The position numbers and the translations under genes are program-made. Positions 6,752 through 12,113 of a stretch of 12,113 nt of DNA are shown here, piece by piece. This DNA comes from Acetobacteraceae bacterium (GTDB lineage: Bacteria > Pseudomonadota > Alphaproteobacteria > Acetobacterales > Acetobacteraceae): the NCBI GenBank assembly GCA_947475475.1, contig CANJOG010000028.1:1-12113 (forward strand), written 5' to 3'. Within the stretch, counting starts at the first letter, position 1; every line of letters begins with the position of its first letter. Under the pieces are notes generated by a model, which made no database searches, had not been told where the DNA came from, and saw only the letters and a program-made list of their open reading frames with translations.

Positions 6752-7449
6752 AAACTGGCGCCCTGATCGCGGGAATCGTCTTGCTGGCTACAAGCGCTCA
6801 GCCCGCTCTGCCCAAGGAGGCGGAGCCGGCGATGAGTGTGCAGCTCTGCTCGACGTGCTTAAACCCCAGCCTGTCCTCCATCGGCGGTCAGGGGTCGCAT
6901 GATGCGCGATTGTCCGCGCATATCGTCCACGCCGATGCCGCGCGCTGGTGCGCGATCTACCAGCCGGGCGCCGGCTGTGCGGAGGCCATCATGGCACGGC
7001 GCGAGACCTACAGGGACTTTAGCGCCAAGGCCGACTGCCCCGTCGGCAAAATCACCACATTGGACGAGGTCACCTTCACAACCGTGCTGGGAACGGACGG
7101 GCAGAAGATCTGGCGCGACGACACGGGCGGCATTGCCGGCCAGGGCGGGCGCGGCGATCCGGCGATCATCGTCGCGCAATGGGAAATGCTCTGCCCCACC
7201 GGCGCGCCGGGACCGGGACGCATGCCCAATGGCGGCGCCATGCGGGCGAATCTTGCCCTGGGCCAGCTTGTCGAGGTCCGGCACGACCGGGTCTGGTGGC
7301 CAGGCACCATCGTCAGCGTGCGCATGAAGCACCGCCAGACCGGCTCGGAAATGCTCTACGAGGTCAAATACGACAATGGCGGCCGGGCCTTCCTGCCTGA
7401 ATGGCGGCTGCACGCGCTGAGCGGACGGCCCAAACCGCGGGACAACTGA
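6748..7449 (+). CDS. Secreted protein of unknown function with Tudor/Agenet-like C-terminal domain
   Basis: I do not recognise this 233-residue protein as a family. The N-terminus is a signal peptide (MKTG, hydrophobic core about 5-16, likely cleavage near AQPA20), so it should be periplasmic. The middle (about 30-150) has six cysteines (34, 37, 68, 77, 97, 149), including CSTC, compatible with three disulfides or a metal site. Residues about 170-224 look like a Tudor/Agenet/SH3-like barrel: GQLVEVRHDRVWWPGTIVSV, then a strand pair containing YEVKYDNGGRAFLP. The core pattern, aromatic WWPG followed by VxYDNG, is the usual small-barrel signature. It begins by ATGA overlap inside the YbaK-type gene, so it is co-transcribed with that gene. 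The functional link is obscure since one product is cytosolic and the other exported. The reading frame is intact and typical in codon use. Confidence 0.75.
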   Translation: MKTGALIAGIVLLATSAQPALPKEAEPAMSVQLCSTCLNPSLSSIGGQGSHDARLSAHIVHADAARWCAIYQPGAGCAEAIMARRETYRDFSAKADCPVGKITTLDEVTFTTVLGTDGQKIWRDDTGGIAGQGGRGDPAIIVAQWEMLCPTGAPGPGRMPNGGAMRANLALGQLVEVRHDRVWWPGTIVSVRMKHRQTGSEMLYEVKYDNGGRAFLPEWRLHALSGRPKPRDN

Positions 7450-7481
7450 GGTTTATTCAACAACCCGTCATGGTACCGCGA

Positions 7482-7510
7482 TTGAACTGTCATGCTACGC
7501 AGGCTAGAGC
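7482..7510 (+). promoter_or_regulatory. Candidate promoter of the acyltransferase gene
   Basis: TTGAAC (7482-7487) and TAGAGC (7505-7510) are 17 bases apart in the 64-bp gap before the acyltransferase gene. The -10 element nearly touches the tandem ATGs at 7514 and 7517, so transcription from it would give a leaderless or almost leaderless mRNA. This fits the missing Shine-Dalgarno site but remains weak. Confidence 0.25.
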
Positions 7511-7513
7511 CGC

Positions 7514-8446
7514 ATGATGCAGCTGAAACCCAGCCGGCTGCGGCGCAGTCCGCTCATGCGGTTGGCGCCGCGCCCCCCGAAAGACCCGCAGAGCGACGTG
7601 CCGCTCGGTGCCGGCGGCGCGGGATTTCTGCGGCCGGTACGCGCCGTGCGCCGCCTGATCACTATTCTGCTCTGGACCCTGCTCGCGATTCCCACGCAGG
7701 CCCTGTTCCTCGTTCTGCCCGGCCGGATGAAGGTCCGCTTTGCCCGGATCTACTGGTCCTGGGTCAGCCGGGCGCTCGGCATCAAAGTGCGGGTGATCGG
7801 CAAGCGGATTCGCGGCCGGCCGGTCGTCTATGTCTCCAATCATTCGTCCTGGCTGGATATTCCCATCCTTGGCGGCCGGCTCGAAGCCTGTTTCGTCTCC
7901 AAGGAAGAGGTCGGCACCTGGCCTGTGGTGCGCACCATCGCGCGGCTGGGCCGCACCGTCTTCGTCAGCCGCAACCGCAGCTCCACCATCAAGGAGCGCG
8001 ACGACATGATCGGACGGCTGGCGAGCGGTGACAGCCTGATCCTGTTCCCGGAGGGCACCAGCTCCAACGGGGCGCGCGTGCTGCCCTTCCGCACGCCCTT
8101 CTTCGCCATTGTCGATGCCGCCGACGAGCCGCCGGTGATCCAGCCGGTCTCCATCGTCTATGACCGGCTTGGCGGCCTGCCCTGCCGGCATGCCACGCGG
8201 CCGGTTTTTGCCTGGTATGGCGATATGGATCTGGCCTCGCATTTCTGGCAGCTCGCCAAGTGGCAGGGTCTGCGCGCCACCATCCTGCTGCATGAGCCGA
8301 TTGACCCCAAGGAATTCCGGTCGCGCAAGGCGCTTGCCCAGGAATGCTGGAATACGGTGGCTGAAGGTGCGGCGACGCTGCGGCAGAACCGGCCGGTCAA
8401 CGATGGCGCGCGCCGCGTGCCGGCCCGCGAAAAGGCGGTTGCCTGA
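7514..8446 (+). CDS. 1-acyl-sn-glycerol-3-phosphate acyltransferase (PlsC-like)
   Basis: A 310-residue inner-membrane acyltransferase of the PlsC/LPLAT family, expected to acylate lysophosphatidic acid or another lysolipid in phospholipid or ornithine-lipid synthesis. The catalytic NHSSWLD motif gives H110 and D115 (HX4D). VSRNR (151-155) is the second block and FPEGTSSNG (178-186) the third, with E180. One hydrophobic segment (about 48-69) anchors it. The 47-residue basic N-terminus is longer than usual; an internal ATG at 7556 is possible, but I keep 7514 because the frame is open and a candidate promoter sits just upstream. No clear ribosome site is visible. An acyltransferase preceding miaB-phoH-ybeY is a common alphaproteobacterial arrangement. 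Its acyl donor and lysolipid specificity cannot be read here. Confidence 0.9.
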   Translation: MMQLKPSRLRRSPLMRLAPRPPKDPQSDVPLGAGGAGFLRPVRAVRRLITILLWTLLAIPTQALFLVLPGRMKVRFARIYWSWVSRALGIKVRVIGKRIRGRPVVYVSNHSSWLDIPILGGRLEACFVSKEEVGTWPVVRTIARLGRTVFVSRNRSSTIKERDDMIGRLASGDSLILFPEGTSSNGARVLPFRTPFFAIVDAADEPPVIQPVSIVYDRLGGLPCRHATRPVFAWYGDMDLASHFWQLAKWQGLRATILLHEPIDPKEFRSRKALAQECWNTVAEGAATLRQNRPVNDGARRVPAREKAVA

Positions 8447-8461
8447 GCCTTCCCCAGTACG

Positions 8462-8479
8462 TTGGCCGATAGAGGCCAA
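8462..8479 (+). repeat. Stem-loop downstream of the acyltransferase gene
   Basis: TTGGCC (8462-8467) and GGCCAA (8474-8479) are perfect inverse repeats around GATAGA, 15 bases after the acyltransferase stop. Only a weak T-bearing tail (TTCGTCAT) follows, so it is at best a poor intrinsic terminator. It may mark the boundary between the acyltransferase unit and the miaB unit. Confidence 0.35.
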
Positions 8480-8555
8480 TTCGTCATATCCGCGCGCTTG
8501 ACAGGCTTACGTCCATTTCTGCCATGCTGCCCAGCATCATGACGGAGGACCAACG

Positions 8556-8711
8556 CTGCCCCCGCTTGACCGCCCAAGACCCGAGCTGGCCCTGCCGGAC
8601 GTTCCCCGCTTGACCCAGGCGTCGCGGATGCCCATTGCTCCGCCCCATCCTGACGGGCCCAGGCGCATCGCCTCGCGCGCCCCGCAGGCACGGCCGGGAT
8701 TGCGCCTATGA
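8556..8711 (+). CDS. Possible proline-rich upstream reading frame overlapping miaB start
   Basis: A 51-codon frame that could start at CTG 8556, six bases after a strong GGAGGA (8544-8549). It ends at TGA 8709-8711, overlapping the miaB ATG (8708-8710) in the typical ATGA arrangement. The product would be basic and proline-rich (13 prolines), with no recognised domain. There is no ATG, GTG or TTG before the TTG at 8610 and the ATG at 8628, so the start is uncertain and the frame could be chance in GC-rich DNA. In favour are the otherwise unused ribosome site and the exact overlap. If real, it would be a leader peptide or a small coupled protein. Confidence 0.25.
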   Translation: MPPLDRPRPELALPDVPRLTQASRMPIAPPHPDGPRRIASRAPQARPGLRL

Positions 8712-10120
8712 CGGACCACCTCAATACCAAGCGCCTGCACGTCATCACCTGGGGCTGCCAGATGAACGTGTATGACAGCGCCCGCATGGCCGATGTTCTG
8801 GCCCCGATCGGTTACGGCCCGACCGAGGCGCCGGAAGCGGCGGACATGATCATCCTCAACACCTGCCATATCCGCGACCGTGCCTCGGAGAAGGTGTTCT
8901 CCGAACTTGGTCGCCTGCGCGTGCTCAAGCAGGCGCGCGAGGCCGAGGGCGGACGGATGATCCTGGCCGTGGCTGGCTGCGTCGCCCAGGCGGAGGGGAA
9001 GGAGATTCTTGCCCGAGCGCCCTATGTCGATATCGTGCTCGGCCCGCAGACCTATCACCGCCTGCCGGAAATGGTGGCGCTGGCCGCCCGCGCCGGCGGG
9101 GCGGTGATCGACACTGATTTCCCCACCGAGCAGAAATTCGACTTCCTGCCCGATGAAGCAGCCCCGCAGACGCCGGGCGGGTTGTCGGCCTTTCTCACCG
9201 TGCAGGAAGGCTGCGACAAATTCTGCTCCTTCTGCGTCGTGCCCTATACGCGCGGCGCCGAGGCGAGCCGGAAGGTGGCCTCCGTGCTGGCCGAGGCGAA
9301 GCGCATGGTCGCTGGCGGGGCGCGCGAGATTGCCCTGCTCGGCCAGAATGTGAACGCCTATCACGGCGAGGGGCCTGACGGCTCGACCTGGGGCCTGGCG
9401 CGGCTGCTCTACGCGCTGGCCGATCTCGGGATTCCCCGCCTGCGCTACACCACCTCGCATCCGCGCGACATGGATGACGCGCTGATCGCGGCGCATCGTG
9501 ATCTTCCCGCGCTGATGCCGTTTCTGCATCTGCCGGTGCAATCTGGATCTGACCGGATGCTGGCGGCGATGAACCGCAAGCACAAAGCCGCTGACTTCAT
9601 GCGCATCATCGAGCGTGTGCGCGAGGCGCGGCCGGATATGGCGCTGTCATCGGATTTTATCGTCGGCCATCCAGGCGAGACGGATGCGGATTTCGCGGAC
9701 ACCATGAAGCTGATCCGCGAAGTCGGTTTCGCGCTCGCCTATAGCTTCAAGTATTCCGCGCGCCCCGGCACCCCGGCCTCCGGCGCGCCCAATCAGGTGG
9801 CGGACGCGGTGATGGATGCGCGGCTGGCCGAATTGCAGGCCGTGCTGCGCCAGCAACAGAATGATTTCAACGCGTCCTGCGTTGGCAAGACGATGGATGT
9901 GCTGCTCACTGGCCATGGCCGCCACCCCGGCCAGATCGCCGGGCGCACGCCCTATCTCCAGCCGGTGCATCTGCAGGGCGATGCGTCCGTGATCGGCCGC
10001 ATCGCGCGGGTGGATATCAGCGCCGCGCACCCCAATTCCCTTTCAGCACGCTTGCTGGATGAGCCTCGCCTGTCGGCCTCCGTTTCACCGTTACCAACAG
10101 AGGAGCCTGCCTGCGCTTGA
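8708..10120 (+). CDS. miaB: tRNA-2-methylthio-N6-isopentenyladenosine-37 methylthiotransferase MiaB
   Basis: A 470-residue radical SAM methylthiotransferase that adds the 2-methylthio group to i6A37 in tRNAs reading UNN codons. The N-terminal UPF0004 domain ligates an auxiliary [4Fe-4S] cluster through C17 (TWGCQMN), C53 (NTCHIRD) and C91 (AGCVAQ). The radical SAM cluster motif is C169-DKF-C173-SF-C176, followed by VVPYTRG. A TRAM domain with GRTPYLQPVH occupies about residues 375-445. Together these separate MiaB from RimO and MtaB. The ATG at 8708 gives the canonical start; the same frame upstream is closed by a TGA and has no other start. Only GGGA upstream resembles a ribosome site. A TTGACA at 8498-8503 could be a distant -35, without a good -10. 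Its TGA overlaps the TTG start of phoH. Confidence 0.97.
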   Translation: MTDHLNTKRLHVITWGCQMNVYDSARMADVLAPIGYGPTEAPEAADMIILNTCHIRDRASEKVFSELGRLRVLKQAREAEGGRMILAVAGCVAQAEGKEILARAPYVDIVLGPQTYHRLPEMVALAARAGGAVIDTDFPTEQKFDFLPDEAAPQTPGGLSAFLTVQEGCDKFCSFCVVPYTRGAEASRKVASVLAEAKRMVAGGAREIALLGQNVNAYHGEGPDGSTWGLARLLYALADLGIPRLRYTTSHPRDMDDALIAAHRDLPALMPFLHLPVQSGSDRMLAAMNRKHKAADFMRIIERVREARPDMALSSDFIVGHPGETDADFADTMKLIREVGFALAYSFKYSARPGTPASGAPNQVADAVMDARLAELQAVLRQQQNDFNASCVGKTMDVLLTGHGRHPGQIAGRTPYLQPVHLQGDASVIGRIARVDISAAHPNSLSARLLDEPRLSASVSPLPTEEPACA

Positions 10121-11220
10121 CACACATCATCGTCCCCGGCTCGCATGCGGCGAGCACCCGCCCCCCTGTTGCCACTGGAGATAAATCCAGTGCAACGCTG
10201 ACCTTCTCCGATAACGTCCTGCTGCCCATGCTGCTAGGCGACCATGACCGCCATCTGACGCGGCTGGAGCAGGGGCTCGGTGTGAAACTCTCCTGCCGGG
10301 GCAATCGCATCGCCATTGCCGGGGAACCCGCCCGCATCGATGCGGCGCGGACGGCATTGCAGGATCTCTGGCGGCGGCTGGAACGGGGCGAGGTGATTGT
10401 GGGCGCGGATGTGGATGCGGCGATCCGGATGGTCGATGTCGAGGAGCCACGCCTGCCGCTCTCCGATCTGCCCTCCATCCGCACCAGGCGCGGCGCGCTT
10501 GGCCCGCGTTCGCCCGGCCAGGCGGCCTATATGGACGCGCTGTCCAAGCATGAATTGCTGATCGCCCTTGGCCCGGCCGGCACCGGCAAGACCTATCTCG
10601 CCGTCGCCCAGGCCGTCGCCATGCTCCAGGCCGGCAAGGTGGACCGTATCGTGCTTTCCCGCCCGGCGGTGGAAGCCGGCGAGCGGCTGGGCTTCCTGCC
10701 CGGCGATATGAAGGAAAAGATCGACCCCTATCTACGCCCGCTCTACGACGCGCTGTCGGATATGCTGCCGGGAGACCAGGCGGCCAAGCGCATCGCCAAT
10801 GGCGAGATTGAGGTTGCCCCGCTCGCCTTCATGCGCGGCCGCACGCTCGCCCATGCTTTCGTCATCCTCGACGAGGCGCAGAACACCACGCCGGTGCAGA
10901 TGAAGATGTTCCTTACCCGCATGGGCGAGGGCACGCATATGGTGGTGACCGGCGATCTGACTCAGGTGGACCTGCCCACCGGCACGCGATCCGGCCTGCG
11001 CGATGCTCTGGATACGCTCGAAGGCGTGCCCGGCATTGGCGTCATGCGCCTGTCCAACCGCGATGTGGTGCGCCACCCCCTGGTCGGGCGCATCGTTGAC
11101 GCCTACGATCAGCGCGCCGCCGCACAGGCGGATGTGGCTCGGACCGAGCAGTCGGGCGAGGGTGGTTTTGCAGAAGACCGCCGCTTCGTCCGCCGCCGGG
11201 GCCGGCCTGAACACGGTTAA
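10117..11220 (+). CDS. phoH: PhoH-family ATPase (YbeZ-like)
   Basis: A 367-residue P-loop ATPase of the PhoH/YbeZ group, related to the ATPase core of superfamily 1 helicases; it partners YbeY in RNA maturation and decay. A KH-like N-terminal region (about 25-90) precedes Walker A GPAGTGKT (152-159) and Walker B VILDEAQN (249-256). SRPAVEAGERLGFLPGDMKEK (181-201, written here as positions with P183, G188 and G196 key) and TGDLTQVDLP complete the signature. The start is TTG at 10117, overlapping the miaB TGA as TTGA. GAGGAG at 10100-10105 lies 11 bases upstream. No ATG occurs before residue 38, inside conserved sequence, so TTG is the best start. A stable hairpin occupies codons 18-27. ybeY follows after 26 bp. 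Confidence 0.95.
   Translation: MTHIIVPGSHAASTRPPVATGDKSSATLTFSDNVLLPMLLGDHDRHLTRLEQGLGVKLSCRGNRIAIAGEPARIDAARTALQDLWRRLERGEVIVGADVDAAIRMVDVEEPRLPLSDLPSIRTRRGALGPRSPGQAAYMDALSKHELLIALGPAGTGKTYLAVAQAVAMLQAGKVDRIVLSRPAVEAGERLGFLPGDMKEKIDPYLRPLYDALSDMLPGDQAAKRIANGEIEVAPLAFMRGRTLAHAFVILDEAQNTTPVQMKMFLTRMGEGTHMVVTGDLTQVDLPTGTRSGLRDALDTLEGVPGIGVMRLSNRDVVRHPLVGRIVDAYDQRAAAQADVARTEQSGEGGFAEDRRFVRRRGRPEHG
10168..10196 (+). repeat. Strong hairpin in the first codons of phoH
   Basis: GTTG (10168-10171), a bulged C, then CACTGGA (10173-10179) pair with TCCAGTG (10186-10192) and CAAC (10193-10196) around loop GATAAA: 11 base pairs with one bulge. It lies 51 bases after the TTG start, in the variable N-terminal part of PhoH. 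No T-run follows, so it is not an intrinsic terminator. It could affect phoH translation, an RNase site, or nothing. Confidence 0.5.
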
Positions 11221-11246
11221 GCGCGCAGGGCCTGCGCAAGAGAGCG

Positions 11247-11702
11247 ATGGAGCCGGGAAGTAGAGGCCCCGCCGAGTCTTCCGACTGGGAAGAGGATGCG
11301 GGGATTGAGATACAGGTGGCGGATCTGGGTTGGCGGCGCATGGTGCGCGGCGTCGACCGTGTGGCGCGGCGCGCTGCGCAGGCTGCCGGGGCGCGTCTTG
11401 TCGTTCTGACCAGCGATGCCGAGGTGCGCCGCCTGAACGCGCAATATCGCGGCCGCGACAAACCCACCAATGTGCTGACCTTCGAGACGGGCGACATCAT
11501 CCTTGCCCGCGGCGTCGTCGCGCGTGAGGCGCGGCGCGAGGGCAAGACCGTGGCGCATCATCTTTCCCATCTCATCGTGCATGGCGCGCTGCATCTCGAC
11601 GGCCATGACCACCACCATCCCGGCGACGCGCGCCGGATGGAAATGGCGGAGGCGCGCATTCTCTCCCGCCTGCGCGTCCCCAATCCCTGGAAGCGGACAT
11701 GA
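11247..11702 (+). CDS. ybeY: Endoribonuclease YbeY (rRNA maturation factor)
   Basis: A 151-residue single-strand endoribonuclease that takes part in 16S rRNA 3'-end maturation and 70S ribosome quality control. The zinc site is HGALHLDGHDH with H112, H116 and H122 in the HX3HX5H pattern; the family usually has GYDH where this has GHDH, followed by HHPGD. The substrate-contact segment LNAQYRGRDKPTNVLTF contains R68, equivalent to E. coli R59. Between NVLTF and GDIILA the usual loop of roughly ten or more residues is cut to E80-T81, so the domain is compact. The ATG at 11247 follows a weak AAGAGAG site and gives a slightly extended acidic N-terminus. It lies 26 bp after phoH and overlaps the next gene by ATGA (11699-11702), as in the conserved phoH-ybeY-corC operon. 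Confidence 0.94.
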   Translation: MEPGSRGPAESSDWEEDAGIEIQVADLGWRRMVRGVDRVARRAAQAAGARLVVLTSDAEVRRLNAQYRGRDKPTNVLTFETGDIILARGVVAREARREGKTVAHHLSHLIVHGALHLDGHDHHHPGDARRMEMAEARILSRLRVPNPWKRT

Positions 11703-12113
11703 GTTCGATCAGACCCGGCCTCATCAACCGCATCCGCGGCAAGCTGAAGCGCCGCAACAGCGACCATAGCGTGCGCGATTCCATCGCTGAACTGGTGCAG
11801 GAAGCATCCCATCCCGGCAGTTCGGGCGAGGCGCCGGAGCTGGACCGGCATGAACGCGCGCTGATCGCCAATGTGCTGCGCATGCGCGGCACCGCGGCCG
11901 ATGATGTGATGGTGCCGCGCGCCGATATCATCGCGCTCCCGGTGGACATGCCGCTCGATCAGTTGCTGACCGTCATTCGCCGCGAAGGACATTCGCGTTT
12001 TCCAGTCTATCGTGAACAGCTCGACGATATTGTTGGCATGGTCCACATCAAGGACATCTACGCCTATGTCGGCAAACCGGAAGCATTCAGCCTCGAAGCA
12101 GTGGTCCGCAAAC
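11699..12113 (+). CDS. corC: CorC/YbeX-type CBS-domain protein (3' end outside window)
   Basis: The first 138 residues of a hemolysin C/CorC-like protein, the cytosolic CBS-pair type without DUF21 membrane segments. E. coli YbeX/CorC is linked to Mg/Co efflux and, more recently, to ribosome metabolism. The N-terminus is basic (KLKRRN), followed by an acidic linker and the conserved RALIANVLRMRGTAADDVMVPR (about 53-74; key VMVPR 70-74). The first CBS repeat runs from there with EGHSRFPVYREQLDDIVGMV and HIKDIYAYV. The second CBS repeat and the C-terminal CorC_HlyC domain fall beyond 12113. It starts by ATGA overlap with the ybeY stop, indicating coupled translation. An apolipoprotein N-acyltransferase gene (lnt) usually follows in this gene order but cannot be seen here. 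Confidence 0.92.
   Translation, partial: MSSIRPGLINRIRGKLKRRNSDHSVRDSIAELVQEASHPGSSGEAPELDRHERALIANVLRMRGTAADDVMVPRADIIALPVDMPLDQLLTVIRREGHSRFPVYREQLDDIVGMVHIKDIYAYVGKPEAFSLEAVVRK

Noticed and set aside
7490..8479. Minus-strand frame of 329 codons
   Set aside because: Antisense to the acyltransferase gene, whose HX4D and FPEGT motifs are clear.
8524..8613. 29-codon ATG frame before miaB (MLPSIMTEDQRC...)
   Set aside because: No ribosome site before it, and it overlaps the better-supported frame at 8556-8711; chance is likely.
8560..8614. 12-bp direct repeat CCCCGCTTGACC at 8560 and 8603
   Set aside because: Two short GC-rich copies 43 bases apart are not enough to infer a regulator site.
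8537..9583. Minus-strand frame of 348 codons
   Set aside because: Antisense to miaB; no domain, composition typical of a shadow.

Overview
The window is a GC-rich, densely coded chromosomal segment from an alphaproteobacterium. Gene order (acyltransferase, miaB, phoH, ybeY, corC), codon use and the YbeY C-terminus make Acetobacteraceae/Rhodospirillales my best guess, but no rRNA or other marker proves it. I see no tRNA, rRNA, CRISPR array, insertion sequence, transposase or prophage gene. Most long open frames opposite real genes are GC-codon-bias shadows and are left out.

Left part (1-5089), minus strand: the translational GTPase TypA/BipA (its 3' end lies beyond the window), then going leftward-transcribed from upstream a periplasmic type-1 substrate-binding protein with no transporter partners, a GNAT acetyltransferase and an aminoglycoside-phosphotransferase-fold kinase. 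These look like separate short units, not one operon: the gaps hold stem-loops and REP-like palindromes. The gap between the GNAT gene and the binding-protein gene (2801-3057) is the most structured non-coding stretch. Four segments there can form an intrinsic-terminator hairpin or a competing anti-terminator-type pairing ahead of the binding-protein gene.

Middle (5090-7449): hemW (radical SAM, minus) is divergent from a YbaK-type aminoacyl-tRNA deacylase with only 18 bp between start codons. The deacylase is joined by an ATGA overlap to an unrecognised secreted protein carrying a Tudor/Agenet-like (SH3-like barrel) C-terminus. A large inverted-repeat REP/BIME-like element sits directly behind hemW.

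Right part (7514-12113), plus strand: a PlsC-type lysophospholipid acyltransferase, then the conserved cluster miaB-phoH-ybeY-corC, corresponding to E. coli miaB-ybeZ-ybeY-ybeX. miaB/phoH and ybeY/corC overlap by 4 bp (TTGA and ATGA), so translation is probably coupled. Together these genes serve tRNA modification, rRNA maturation/ribosome quality and a putative Mg/Co-related CBS protein; lnt usually follows, outside the window. A possible proline-rich upstream reading frame overlaps the miaB start, and a strong hairpin lies in the first codons of phoH.

No classical defence or mobile system is visible. The best candidates for something undescribed are the attenuator-like leader at 2891-2998, the secreted Tudor-like protein coupled to YbaK, and the upstream frame before miaB.
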